64,000 nt of DNA from Deltaproteobacteria bacterium HGW-Deltaproteobacteria-6 (GTDB lineage: Bacteria; Desulfobacterota; Syntrophia; Syntrophales; Smithellaceae): assembly GCA_002840435.1 (NCBI GenBank), contig PHAT01000001.1:718979-782978 (forward strand), in the 5' to 3' direction. Below are positions 8,906 to 17,626 of this stretch, piece by piece; the first letter of the stretch is position 1, and the number at the start of each line of letters is the position of its first letter. The position numbers were made by a program, and so were the translations under genes. The notes beneath the pieces were generated by a model. The model did no database searches. It saw only the letters and a program-made list of their open reading frames with translations, and was not told where the DNA came from.

Positions 8906-10033
8906 ATGAATAATAATCTTCTTTTCCGATGGATTTTAATCCCCGTCTTTTTATTTGCCTTTGGTTCAACTTCCACGTTGTATGGAGGCGAAACCATTAA
9001 AATCGGCATTGCAGGTTCCCACACCGGCGACCTGGCTTCATATGGCCTGCCCACGGTTCACGCAGCCGAACTGGTAGCCAGGAAGATAAACGCACAAGGC
9101 GGAATTTCAGGAAAAAAGATCCAGTTATTGATTGAAGACGAAGCCTGCAAACCGGAACTGGCCACCAATGCCGCCACGAAACTGGTTTCCGCAAAAGTGG
9201 ATGGCGTCATCGGCCATATCTGCAGCGGCGCGACCAAAGCGGCGCTGCGCACTTACAAAGACGCGGGAATTATCGTGATATCCCCCTCGGTAACCAGCCC
9301 CGAATTAACCCTCGCCGGTCAGTATCCGAATTTCCATCGCACCATTGGCCCGGACAATGTACAGGCAAGACTGGTAGTGGATTTTGCACTTAAAACGCTG
9401 AAGATGAAAAAACTTGCCGTCATTCATGATAAAGGAGATTACGGTAAAGGGTTCGCGGAATACGCAAAAAAATATCTGGAAGAATCCCAGGGAGCCAAAG
9501 TCGTTCTTTACGAAGGCATCACACCGGGTGCGGTGGATTATTCGGCAATTGTTCAGAAGATTAAGTATTCCGGTGCGGACGCGGTTGTATATGGCGGTTA
9601 CCACCCGGAAGCGGCATCAGTTGTACAGTTGATGCGGAAACGAAACATGAAAACAATTTTCATATCCGACGATGGTGTAAAAGATCAGACCTTCATTAAA
9701 GTGGCGGCTGCGTCGGCGGAGGGTGTTTACGCGTCAGGCCCCAAAGATACAACAAAAAATCCGCTGGCGATCGCGGCCATTGCAGAGCATAGAAAAGCCT
9801 ACGGCACGGAACCAGGAGCTTTCTACCTTAATGCCTACAGTGCGATGCTCGCCATGGTCAACGCCATAACCAAGGCTAAGTCCACCGATTACAAAGCGGT
9901 GCGCAATGCCCTGCGAACCTATCCCGCGGACACGCCGCTCGGCAAAATAAAATTCAACGACAAAGGCGATGCCATTGGCGTCGGCTTTTCCATCTATCAG
10001 GTGCGCCAGGGTGTTTATGTGGAATTGAAGTAG
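8906..10033 (+). CDS. livK: Branched-chain amino-acid ABC transporter, periplasmic binding protein
   Basis: 375 residues. A signal peptide (residues 1-28, ending LYGG) precedes a type I periplasmic-binding fold beginning ETIKIGIAGSHTGDLASYG. The blocks VIGHICSGATKAA, SPSVTSPELT and FRTIGPD-like FHRTIGPDN match leucine/isoleucine/valine-binding proteins. It captures the ligand for the LivHMGF transporter encoded immediately downstream. Related proteins also bind amides, urea or aromatic acids, so the ligand is inferred. Confidence 0.88.
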   Translation: MNNNLLFRWILIPVFLFAFGSTSTLYGGETIKIGIAGSHTGDLASYGLPTVHAAELVARKINAQGGISGKKIQLLIEDEACKPELATNAATKLVSAKVDGVIGHICSGATKAALRTYKDAGIIVISPSVTSPELTLAGQYPNFHRTIGPDNVQARLVVDFALKTLKMKKLAVIHDKGDYGKGFAEYAKKYLEESQGAKVVLYEGITPGAVDYSAIVQKIKYSGADAVVYGGYHPEAASVVQLMRKRNMKTIFISDDGVKDQTFIKVAAASAEGVYASGPKDTTKNPLAIAAIAEHRKAYGTEPGAFYLNAYSAMLAMVNAITKAKSTDYKAVRNALRTYPADTPLGKIKFNDKGDAIGVGFSIYQVRQGVYVELK

Positions 10034-10122
10034 GTTCACCCCTTACGGGGCGCACGGTTCAAAGTTCACGGTTCACGGCTGAACGATACAAAACGTCAGG
10101 AGTCAGGTGTAGGCAAAGGGGA
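10034..10122. repeat. Intergenic stretch with short TTCACGG-type repeats
   Basis: Between livK and livH lie a small hairpin CCCCTTACGGGG (10038-10049) and reiterated GTTCA/ACGGTTCA units (10068-10086). A related GTGAACGG/CCGTTCAC pair occurs in the hairpin at 30157-30203. Function is unknown; it may be an attenuator lowering expression of membrane components relative to the binding protein. Confidence 0.35.
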
Positions 10123-11025
10123 ATGAATTATTTCTGGGATTTATTTTTGGGGGGACTCACGCGCGGCAGTATATATGCCCTGATTGCCCTGGGCTACACC
10201 ATGGTTTACGGCATTCTGCAACTCATCAATTTCGCCCACGGTGAGATCTACATGATTGGCGCGTTTACCGCGCTGATAGCGGCTTCCATCCTGACCATGC
10301 AGGGGCTCACCGGTCTGCCCGTATTCATTCTTGCCACAATTGTCGCCGTCCTTTATTCTTCCGCCTACGGTTTTACCGTTGAAAAAATAGCTTACAAACC
10401 CTTGCGTCAGGCCTCGCGGCTCTCACCGCTCATCAGTGCGATCGGCATGTCCATCTTTTTGCAGAATTATGTCATGCTGGCTCAGACTTCCGATTTCCTT
10501 CCCTTCCCCAACCTGTTGCCTCAATCTGAATTTCTCGACAACATCAGCCACTTGATCGGCCCATCGGACTTCATTATTATCCTGACCTCCGCAGCCGTGA
10601 TGATCTCGCTCACCCTGCTTCTGAAATTCACCAAGATGGGCAAGGCCATGCGGGCAACGGCTCAGGACCAGGAAATGGCCCTGCTCACCGGCGTAAACGT
10701 CAATCGCGTGATATCGCGGACATTCATCATCGGTTCGGCGCTCGCGGCCATCGGTGGTATTTTGATCGCCTCCCATGTCGGCCGCATTAACTTCTATATC
10801 GGTTTTAACGCGGGCATCAAGGCTTTTACCGCCGCCGTTCTTGGCGGCATCGGCAGCATCCCCGGCGCCATGCTGGGAGGACTGGTGCTGGGGCTGGCGG
10901 AAAGCTTCGGCACCGGCTATATATCCAGCGACTATGAATCCGTATTCGCATTTGTTCTCTTGATTCTGATTTTAATTTTTAAACCCGATGGCATTCTGGG
11001 ACGTTCCTCCCAGCAAAAAGTCTAG
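10123..11025 (+). CDS. livH: Branched-chain amino-acid ABC transporter permease LivH
   Basis: 300 residues, about eight hydrophobic helices. The N-terminus GGLTRGSIYALIALGYTMVY and the following LQLINFAHGEIYMIGAF are the LivH signature, and GSIPGAMLGGLVLGLAE is the conserved cytoplasmic loop that contacts the ATPases. It pairs with LivM to form the inner-membrane channel. Confidence 0.92.
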   Translation: MNYFWDLFLGGLTRGSIYALIALGYTMVYGILQLINFAHGEIYMIGAFTALIAASILTMQGLTGLPVFILATIVAVLYSSAYGFTVEKIAYKPLRQASRLSPLISAIGMSIFLQNYVMLAQTSDFLPFPNLLPQSEFLDNISHLIGPSDFIIILTSAAVMISLTLLLKFTKMGKAMRATAQDQEMALLTGVNVNRVISRTFIIGSALAAIGGILIASHVGRINFYIGFNAGIKAFTAAVLGGIGSIPGAMLGGLVLGLAESFGTGYISSDYESVFAFVLLILILIFKPDGILGRSSQQKV

Positions 11026-11038
11026 GGAGGACCTCCAG

Positions 11039-12250
11039 ATGAAATACGCCTCCGAACTAAAAAGATCGGCCACCATCGCCCTGTGGCTTATTCTGCTGAC
11101 ATTTCCCCTCACGGTGGTCAAAGTCAACACTATTGAAAACCTTGTGATCTGGCGCTGGATCAACATTGTTGGCATCGGCCTCGGCAGTTTTGTGCTTTCT
11201 TTTATCTGGCAGATCTATCTGAGCAAAAAAACGTCAGCCCTGCAAATCGTACCGGAAAGGCTATCCCCGCTGAATCGCCTGATTGAAAATCCGAAAATTT
11301 ACCGTCCCGCGGTCATCATCATCGCCGCTTTTACTCTGATCTTCCCATTTGTCTTTTCCCATTACCAGGTCAACGTCATGACCACCGCACTTATTTATGT
11401 CATGCTGGGACTGGGATTGAATATTGAAGTCGGTCTGGCAGGTCTCCTGGATCTGGGCTACGTCGCCTTTTACGCTGTTGGCGCATACAGCTATGCCTTG
11501 CTCAATTATCACTTCGGTCTGGGCTTCTGGACACTGCTTCCGGTTGGCGCCCTGATTGCGGCCTTTTTCGGCATTCTGGTGGGGCTGCCGGTGTTGAGGC
11601 TGCGCGGTGATTATCTGGCTATTGTCACACTGGCTTTCGCTGAAATCATCCGGCTGGTGCTGGAAAACTGGAACGATTTTTCTTTTGGTCCCAGCGGCAT
11701 TTCCAACATTCCCCGGCCCGGATTGTTCGGCATGTCCCTGACTCCCGAACAATCCGCGATTTATATGTATTTTATTTTAATTGCCCTGTGCGGGCTGACC
11801 ATTTTCGTGATCTACCGCCTGCAGAATTCCCGCATTGGCCGCGCCTGGGTGGCCCTGCGTGAAGATGAACTGGCCTGTCAGTCTATGGGCGTCGACAAGA
11901 CAAAAGCCAAACTTGCGGCTTTCGCACTGGGCGCAACATGGGCGGGAATGGCGGGCGTACTCTTTGCCGCAAAAACAACTTTCATCAATCCGGCAAGTTT
12001 CACGTTTCTGGAATCGGCCATGATTTTATCGATTGTGGTGCTGGGTGGCATGGGGTCGATTCTCGGGGTGATTATCGCGGCGCTGGCTATCATCCTGCTT
12101 CCTGAATACCTGCGGGTCTTCAGCGATTACCGGATGATCCTGTTCGGCGCGGCCCTGATTCTTATGATGGTTTTTCGCCCCGGCGGACTTCTGGCCGACC
12201 GTCGTAAACAATATGAATTTCATCAGCCGAATGGTAATGACACGACTTAA
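11039..12250 (+). CDS. livM: Branched-chain amino-acid ABC transporter permease LivM
   Basis: 403 residues from the ATG at 11039, which has GGGAGG upstream just after the livH stop; a longer frame from 10988 would overlap livH and is less likely. About ten hydrophobic helices. GLGLNIEVGLAGLLDLGYVA is the LivM signature, and GGMGSILGVIIAALAI the ATPase-contact loop. An extra N-terminal pair of helices (residues 1-90) extends it compared with short LivM proteins. Ends 13 bases before livG. Confidence 0.92.
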   Translation: MKYASELKRSATIALWLILLTFPLTVVKVNTIENLVIWRWINIVGIGLGSFVLSFIWQIYLSKKTSALQIVPERLSPLNRLIENPKIYRPAVIIIAAFTLIFPFVFSHYQVNVMTTALIYVMLGLGLNIEVGLAGLLDLGYVAFYAVGAYSYALLNYHFGLGFWTLLPVGALIAAFFGILVGLPVLRLRGDYLAIVTLAFAEIIRLVLENWNDFSFGPSGISNIPRPGLFGMSLTPEQSAIYMYFILIALCGLTIFVIYRLQNSRIGRAWVALREDELACQSMGVDKTKAKLAAFALGATWAGMAGVLFAAKTTFINPASFTFLESAMILSIVVLGGMGSILGVIIAALAIILLPEYLRVFSDYRMILFGAALILMMVFRPGGLLADRRKQYEFHQPNGNDTT

Positions 12251-12263
12251 GAAAGAGTGAAGC

Positions 12264-13061
12264 ATGGAAAACATTCTGGAAGTAAAAAATATGACCATGG
12301 ATTTCGGCGGCCTGCGTGCTCTGGACAATGTCAACCTCCACATTCAAAAAGGAGAAATCGCAGCGCTCATCGGCCCCAACGGCGCGGGCAAAACCACATT
12401 ATTCAATTGCCTGACAGGCATCTATAAGCCAACAGCGGGCGAGATTATCCTGCACCCCCCTGACGGCAAACCGAAACGGCTCGATGGCTTGAAAATCAAC
12501 ACGATCACCAAACTGGGTATGGCACGCACCTTCCAGAATATCCGGCTTTTCGGCGGCATGACCGTTCTGGAAAATATCATGATCGGACGTCACACCCGGT
12601 CGCACACGGGCATTATCGGCGCGATTTTCCGTCCGCGCAGCGCGCGTTATGAAGAAAAAGCCATCGTTGATAAAAGTTATTCCATTCTTGAATACATGGG
12701 TCTCACCGCCAGCGTGAACGAACTGGCTAAAAATCTGCCCTACGGCGCTCAGCGCCGTCTGGAAATCGCCCGCGCCCTGGCCACTGATCCCCAAGTCCTT
12801 TTGCTGGATGAACCGGCCGCAGGCATGAATCCTCAGGAAACCAGTGAGCTGGATACCCTGATTGCACGATTGCAAAAAGACTTTCAACTATCCATCCTGC
12901 TTATTGAACACGATATGAAACTGGTGATGAATCTGGCGCAGAATATTTTCGTACTCGACTACGGCGAAGAAATCGCAAGGGGCGCGCCTCAGGAAATCCG
13001 CAGCAACCCTGCTGTAATCAAAGCCTATCTGGGAGATGATACTGATGCTGACGTTAATTGA
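12264..13061 (+). CDS. livG: Branched-chain amino-acid ABC transporter ATPase LivG
   Basis: 265 residues. Walker A GPNGAGKTT near residue 37, Walker B LLLDEPAAGMNP near 178, and the C-terminal EHDMKLVMNLAQ switch region. The signature motif is PYGAQRRLEIARAL instead of the canonical LSGGQ, as is usual for LivG. It is one half of the cytoplasmic ATPase pair. Its last 17-26 bases overlap livF. Confidence 0.92.
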   Translation: MENILEVKNMTMDFGGLRALDNVNLHIQKGEIAALIGPNGAGKTTLFNCLTGIYKPTAGEIILHPPDGKPKRLDGLKINTITKLGMARTFQNIRLFGGMTVLENIMIGRHTRSHTGIIGAIFRPRSARYEEKAIVDKSYSILEYMGLTASVNELAKNLPYGAQRRLEIARALATDPQVLLLDEPAAGMNPQETSELDTLIARLQKDFQLSILLIEHDMKLVMNLAQNIFVLDYGEEIARGAPQEIRSNPAVIKAYLGDDTDADVN

Positions 13062-13752
13062 TGTGGAAACCAGCTATGGCAGCATCCGCGCGCTCAAAGG
13101 CATTTCTCTATCCGTGGCGGAAGGCGAGATTGTCGCGCTCATTGGCTCCAATGGCGCGGGCAAATCAACTACACTCATGTCCATCTCGGGCATCACGAAG
13201 GTTCGCGCCGGTCAAATTCTATTGAACGGAGAATCCATCGAAAAAAACGACCCTGATAAGATCGTCGCCTCAGGGATTTCACAGGTTCCAGAAGGCAGGC
13301 GTATCTTCCCCAGGTTAAGCGTCATGGAAAACCTGGAAATGGGCGCTTTTTTACGCGATGATCACACGGAAATCAAAAACGACCTCCTGTATATTTACGA
13401 ACTGTTCCCCATTCTTTACAAACGTCGGCATCAGCAGGGCGGTACATTAAGCGGCGGAGAACAGCAGATGCTGGCCATCTCCCGCGCGCTCATGGCCAGG
13501 CCGAAGCTGTTGCTTCTGGATGAACCGTCTTTGGGATTGTCGCCTTTGATGACCAAATTGATCTATTCAATTCTTCGCAAGATCAATACCGAACACCGCA
13601 CCACTATTTTTCTGGTAGAACAAAACGCCTTCATGGCGCTCAAGCTTTCCCACCGTGCTTACGTTCTGGAAAACGGCGCCATAACCATGGAAGGCAAAGC
13701 CGCAGATCTGCTGCATGATGAGAATGTGAAAAAAGCGTATCTGGGAATTTAA
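13045..13752 (+). CDS. livF: Branched-chain amino-acid ABC transporter ATPase LivF
   Basis: About 235 residues. An ATG at 13036 sits directly on the GGGAG ribosome-binding site, so the ATG at 13045 (MLTLIDVETSYGS), nine bases downstream of it, is preferred. Walker A GSNGAGKST, signature LSGGEQQMLAISRALM, Walker B LLLDEPSLGLSP, switch VEQNAFMALKLSHRAYVLENG. Partner ATPase of LivG and last gene of the operon. Confidence 0.92.
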   Translation: MLTLIDVETSYGSIRALKGISLSVAEGEIVALIGSNGAGKSTTLMSISGITKVRAGQILLNGESIEKNDPDKIVASGISQVPEGRRIFPRLSVMENLEMGAFLRDDHTEIKNDLLYIYELFPILYKRRHQQGGTLSGGEQQMLAISRALMARPKLLLLDEPSLGLSPLMTKLIYSILRKINTEHRTTIFLVEQNAFMALKLSHRAYVLENGAITMEGKAADLLHDENVKKAYLGI

Positions 13753-13809
13753 ACCGGATCTGAATTCAGGGAATTTCTTGCAGGAAATACGTTCAAGGAA
13801 GCCTGTTAA

Positions 13810-13842
13810 TAAAGGCCGAAGTGTTTTGCACTTCGGCCTTTA
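13810..13842. terminator. Bidirectional terminator between livF and metK
   Basis: A 14-bp perfect stem TAAAGGCCGAAGTG / CACTTCGGCCTTTA with a TTTTG loop lies between two convergent genes. T-rich sequence flanks it on both strands. Confidence 0.85.
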
Positions 13843-13858
13843 TCTGTTAATCATTGCG

Positions 13859-15034
13859 CTATTTTACCGCTTTTTGCAGCGTCTTCGTCATATCTGTTTT
13901 TTCCCAGCGGTAGTCATCCATAAAGAATGTCCGAGGAATTTTGCGGTAAATTTTACCGTTGAGCAGGTCGAATTTTTCGATCATGCCTTCCGGCGTCAAA
14001 TCAAAATGATCTTCAATCATTTTTTCCAGTCTGTCGTCTGAGACCTTGCCTGTACCAAACGTATTGACATAAATAGAAAACGGGCAGGCAATACCGATGG
14101 CATAAGCCAGCTGAACTGCGCATTTAGAAGCAAGCCCCGCCGCCACAATATTTTTGGCGACATAACGGGCGCCAAAAGCCGCCGAACAATCCACTTTTTC
14201 AGGTGTCTTATTGACCACCGCTCCGCCGCCCAGCTGAGCGCCGGGGTATCCGCCGTAAAACTGCACGACCAGCTTGCGTCCGGTCACCCCGGAATCAGCC
14301 GCACTGCAGGAATTAATGGCATTCCATTCACCGGTGGGGTTGAACAAAAATTCCGTTTTTTTATCCACGCAATCCTTCAAAGCCTCAAAAGCGATTTTCC
14401 TGGCCCGGTCGCGCACCTTCAGACGATCGCCTTTGACAAAACGATAATCAATCGAGTTGGACATCAGCACTTTGGCTACGCGCAGGGGTTTGCCGGTTTT
14501 TGTGTCGTAATCAACCGATACCTGACCTTTTCCGTCCGGAGCGAAAATCGGGTCCTGGCAATATTCAAAGGCCCGCATCATTTTGTTGACCAGAACATAA
14601 GGCAGAGGAAGGAGTTCCGGCGTTTCGTCGCAGGCAAAACCATACATGATGCCCTGATCCCCGGCGCCGATTTCCTGATCCTTGTTCAGAAGACAGCTTG
14701 TTCCCTGATTGATGTCGTCCGACTGGGGAATAATCGCATTGAGCACACCCATTAAATGTCCGTTCAATCCGACTGCGGCATGATTATAACCTAGTTCAAT
14801 TACGGAATCCCTAGCTATTTTATCAATATCAACATAAACTCTGGTTCTGACTTCACCCCCGACCAGACATATTCCCTTGCCCAGAAAAACCTCAATGCCG
14901 CAATGCGGCATATTCGCCAGCGTAAGCTTTTGTTTTTTTTCTTCATCAAGGATAGCCGCAATTACATTGGCCGCAATAATATCCGCAACCAGATCAGGAT
15001 GCCCCACTTTGACACTTTCCGATGAAATTTGCAT
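13859..15034 (-). CDS. metK: S-adenosylmethionine synthetase
   Basis: 391 residues, bacterial MetK length. Makes SAM from methionine and ATP. The N-terminal ESVKVGHPD corresponds to the ESVSEGHPDK active-site motif, GAGDQGIMYGFACDET is the ATP-binding hexapeptide region (GAGDQG), and GGGAVVNKTPEKVDCSAAFGARYVAKN corresponds in blocks to the GGGAFSGKDPSKVDRSAAY motif. The sequence is divergent from enterobacterial MetK, with ATN replaced and several lineage-specific loops. The gene is monocistronic and sits behind a SAM-II-like riboswitch and terminator, so product feedback on its own transcription is expected. Confidence 0.9.
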   Translation of the reverse strand: MQISSESVKVGHPDLVADIIAANVIAAILDEEKKQKLTLANMPHCGIEVFLGKGICLVGGEVRTRVYVDIDKIARDSVIELGYNHAAVGLNGHLMGVLNAIIPQSDDINQGTSCLLNKDQEIGAGDQGIMYGFACDETPELLPLPYVLVNKMMRAFEYCQDPIFAPDGKGQVSVDYDTKTGKPLRVAKVLMSNSIDYRFVKGDRLKVRDRARKIAFEALKDCVDKKTEFLFNPTGEWNAINSCSAADSGVTGRKLVVQFYGGYPGAQLGGGAVVNKTPEKVDCSAAFGARYVAKNIVAAGLASKCAVQLAYAIGIACPFSIYVNTFGTGKVSDDRLEKMIEDHFDLTPEGMIEKFDLLNGKIYRKIPRTFFMDDYRWEKTDMTKTLQKAVK

Positions 15035-15082
15035 AATATTTCTCCTTACAGTTTTTTGTGCGGGCTTTCAGTGACTAAAACT

Positions 15083-15109
15083 AAAAAAACCCGCGCCAAA
15101 GCACGGGTT
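15083..15109 (-). terminator. Regulatory intrinsic terminator in the metK leader
   Basis: On the minus strand AACCCGTGC pairs with GCGCGGGTT around a TTTG loop and is followed by seven T. It lies between the riboswitch and the metK start, about 50 bases before the ATG. Its 5' arm GTGCTTTGG can instead pair over nine bases (one G-U) with CTAAAGCAC at the 3' edge of the aptamer, giving a mutually exclusive antiterminator. Confidence 0.85.
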
Positions 15110-15130
15110 CAATTGATTCATTGATTTTCA

Positions 15131-15180
15131 GTGCTTTAGCACATTTATAGAGCGGAGCAATTTACTTTAAATCACCGCTT
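15131..15180 (-). ncRNA. SAM-II-like riboswitch upstream of metK
   Basis: On the minus strand the leader carries, in order, a 5-bp stem AGCGG/CCGCT enclosing TGATTTAA and TTGC, then ATAAATGT and GCTAAA. Each of these blocks and their order and spacing match the SAM-II aptamer (H-type pseudoknot) as I remember it. The gene downstream encodes SAM synthetase, and a terminator with an alternative pairing follows. Together this supports a SAM-responsive OFF switch acting on transcription: bound SAM would hold the 3' GCTAAA segment in the pseudoknot and let the terminator form. I did not assign every base pair of the second helix. Confidence 0.82.
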
Positions 15181-15189
15181 TCTTGCTTC

Positions 15190-15218
15190 ATACCATATAA
15201 ATGCATAAAATCAAGCAA
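15190..15218 (-). promoter_or_regulatory. Probable metK promoter
   Basis: On the minus strand TTGCTT (15218-15213) and TGGTAT (15195-15190) are 17 bases apart. A start about seven bases further would place the riboswitch at the very 5' end of the transcript. Confidence 0.45.
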
Positions 15219-15252
15219 AAAATTATCATCAGAAAGCAGGTTATCCTTCGGG

Positions 15253-16836
15253 TCATTCCACGTCAATCTGATGGGGCGCTAATTCACGCCTGGCATAATC
15301 CATATAAATTTTTTCTTTGATAAACAATTCATACACATCCGAGTCAATGTGCTGATCTTTAACCATAAAGTTTAGTATTTGTAAGACCTCCCCCAATGTC
15401 TTGCCTTTTTTGTAAGGCCGGTCTTTGGCGGTAAGCGCCTCAAAAACGTCCGCGAGGGCAATGATGCGCGACTGCAGAGAAAGCTGATCTCCTTTTAACC
15501 CCATCGGATAACCACTGCCGTCAAGTTTTTCATGATGCGCAGCCGCATATTCGGCAATTTTCTGCAACTTTTTGGGAAACGGCAGCTTGGCCAGCATCTT
15601 GTAAGTGAGAGCTGCATGATTTTCGATAATTTTTCGCTCCGCATCATTGAGGGTGCCTCGGCGGATACTTAAATTATAAATCTCATCCTCCGTGAGCAGC
15701 GGCAAGGTCTGGGTGCTCGTGCTCCATTTCCTTCCCGCGATCCTTCTGATTCGTTCAATCATTTCATCCTGAGTAAATTCACTGCCGCTATTGACCTGCA
15801 CCAGGAACTGATATTCTTCATCCAGTGTCTTCAGTTCTCGGCCGGCCTCTTCTATTGAAAGATCTCCCGCATTCTTTAGGGCGTTGTTTATCGACATCTG
15901 ATATTCACGTTTGAGCATTTCAAATCGTGTTTTGACGTCTTCAATCCGGTCATATATTTTTTCGAGTTTTGTTGCTTTATCGACGACATGATCGGGTGTG
16001 GTAATTTTCCCGATATCATGCAGCCATGCGGCCATTCGCAATTCCTGCATTTCATCACCGGAAAAGCTGATCCCCGCAAAATGCCCCTCATGAGTTTCAT
16101 TGATTTTTTCCGCAATATTCAGGGTCAGCCCGGCCACACGCCGGACGTGCCCGCCGGTATAAGGTGATTTTTCATCAATGGCAATGGCAATGGATTGAAT
16201 AAAAGCATCCAGTAAATTCTTCAGTTCGGCAATGAGCAGGTTGTTGGTTAGGGCGACCGCCGCTTGGGATGCCAGAGACCTGGCCAGCTCCTGCCCATTT
16301 CCCGAAAAAGGAATAACCCGCCCCGTATCCGGGTCTTTAGCGTTAATAAGTTGTACAACACCGATAATGTCATTTTCATGATTGCACATCGGAACAACCA
16401 GCATCGACTGCGTGCGATATCCTGCTTTCTGATCGAACGCCCGAGGACCCTCAAAATTGAAAACCGACGAATCGTAAACATCTTCTACGTGGACCACTTC
16501 TGCGGTAAGTGCCACGTGCGCGGAAATATTGGAGTGATTGGGCAAGCCATTGGCATCGGCGAGTTTTATGGGCGGCCAGGTTATTTTTCCGCCTGTACCC
16601 CCCATGTTCAGCCCCATGGATTCATTTTGAACAAAAGCAAACTGAAGCTCTTTTTCGTTGTCTGACATCAGATAAAGCGTACCGCCATCCGCGGAAGTTA
16701 TGGTGCGCGCTTCAATTAATATTTTTTCCAGCAGACGGTCGATATCCTTTTCAGCAGACAGCGCCACACCGATTTGAGTTAATCTTCTCAGATGATCCGC
16801 GTCAATGGAATTGGCGCTATTCGTTTTTTCCTGCAT
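15253..16836 (-). CDS. GAF-HD-GYP protein, probable cyclic-di-GMP phosphodiesterase
   Basis: 527 residues. A GAF sensor domain spans about residues 20-200 (ARTITSADGGTLYLM, GYRTQSMLVVPM, GVVQLINAKDP). An HD-GYP domain follows with YTGGHVRRV, WLHDIGKITTPDHVV and HHEKLDGSGYPMGLKG, then LADVFEALTAKDRPYKKG. These are the metal ligands and GYP signature of c-di-GMP-hydrolysing enzymes. Between the HDIGK block and RRGTLNDAERKIIENH there is an extra segment of about 100 residues, mostly predicted helix/coiled coil, absent from minimal HD-GYP domains. The gene starts 23 bases after nrdG, so it probably shares that transcript. Confidence 0.87.
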   Translation of the reverse strand: MQEKTNSANSIDADHLRRLTQIGVALSAEKDIDRLLEKILIEARTITSADGGTLYLMSDNEKELQFAFVQNESMGLNMGGTGGKITWPPIKLADANGLPNHSNISAHVALTAEVVHVEDVYDSSVFNFEGPRAFDQKAGYRTQSMLVVPMCNHENDIIGVVQLINAKDPDTGRVIPFSGNGQELARSLASQAAVALTNNLLIAELKNLLDAFIQSIAIAIDEKSPYTGGHVRRVAGLTLNIAEKINETHEGHFAGISFSGDEMQELRMAAWLHDIGKITTPDHVVDKATKLEKIYDRIEDVKTRFEMLKREYQMSINNALKNAGDLSIEEAGRELKTLDEEYQFLVQVNSGSEFTQDEMIERIRRIAGRKWSTSTQTLPLLTEDEIYNLSIRRGTLNDAERKIIENHAALTYKMLAKLPFPKKLQKIAEYAAAHHEKLDGSGYPMGLKGDQLSLQSRIIALADVFEALTAKDRPYKKGKTLGEVLQILNFMVKDQHIDSDVYELFIKEKIYMDYARRELAPHQIDVE

Positions 16837-16859
16837 GTCGTCTTCCTTCGCTTCTCATA

Positions 16860-17612
16860 TCAACGAATAATAATCAGCGGGACGTATTTTTCCATCTGCT
16901 TTTTTATCTTTAATAACTCATCGTCCGGGCAGATCTTTTCACTGAGAAATGTCTTATTCAGTGTTCTTGCCGGTTGAAATTTTTGCATAACATAGCGCTT
17001 TGCGCCGGCTATCTCCCGTACAATCGCCGCAATATCTTTTTGAGTCAGCAGCGACGTCACCAGCGTCGTGCGGAATTCATGCGGCATATTCGCCTTTAAA
17101 ACAATCCGGATGCTTTCTCTAATAGCGTCGATATCCACCGGTACTTTAACAACGTTCTGGTATTTTTCGGCCGGCGCTTTGACATCCATCGCAATATAAT
17201 CAAGGAGTTTTTCACGGATCAGGCGCTCAAGAACATCCGGGCGGGACCCGTTGGAATCAAGCTTTACGGCAAAGCCCAGTTTTCGAATTTTTTGGATGAA
17301 AGAAAATAAACCTTCGTGAAGCGTCGGTTCGCCTCCGGTAATAGTCACTGCATCGAGCTTTCCCCGGCGCGTTGTCAGAAATTCCAGAATATCTTTTTCC
17401 GGAAGACAGGGCCGATATAATTTCTGTTCCACCAGTTCCGGATTATGACAATAGGGACAGCGGAAATTACAGCCCTGTGTAAATATAACGGCGCCGATTT
17501 TCCCCGGATAATCGATCAGAGACACTTTTTGCAAGCCGCCTATTTTCATATATTCTTTTTGGCCTTTTGGGTCGCTCTGCAACATGGAAGCCCCGCCACG
17601 CTGTTGTGGCAA
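16860..17612 (-). CDS. nrdG: Anaerobic ribonucleotide reductase activating enzyme (radical SAM)
   Basis: 250 residues if translation starts at the TTG at 17612, which is favoured by a perfect GGAGG seven bases upstream inside the end of nrdD; an ATG at 17549 (MKIGGLQKVS) is the usual family start but has only a weak site. The radical-SAM cluster is C48NFRCPYC (CxxxCxxC), followed by TGGEPTLHEG. It generates the glycyl radical on NrdD. The IGGLQKVSLIDYPGK N-terminus is typical of the NrdG2 type associated with strict anaerobes. It sits directly behind nrdD. Confidence 0.88.
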   Translation of the reverse strand: MPQQRGGASMLQSDPKGQKEYMKIGGLQKVSLIDYPGKIGAVIFTQGCNFRCPYCHNPELVEQKLYRPCLPEKDILEFLTTRRGKLDAVTITGGEPTLHEGLFSFIQKIRKLGFAVKLDSNGSRPDVLERLIREKLLDYIAMDVKAPAEKYQNVVKVPVDIDAIRESIRIVLKANMPHEFRTTLVTSLLTQKDIAAIVREIAGAKRYVMQKFQPARTLNKTFLSEKICPDDELLKIKKQMEKYVPLIIIR

Positions 17613-17626
17613 ATATCATCCTCCAT

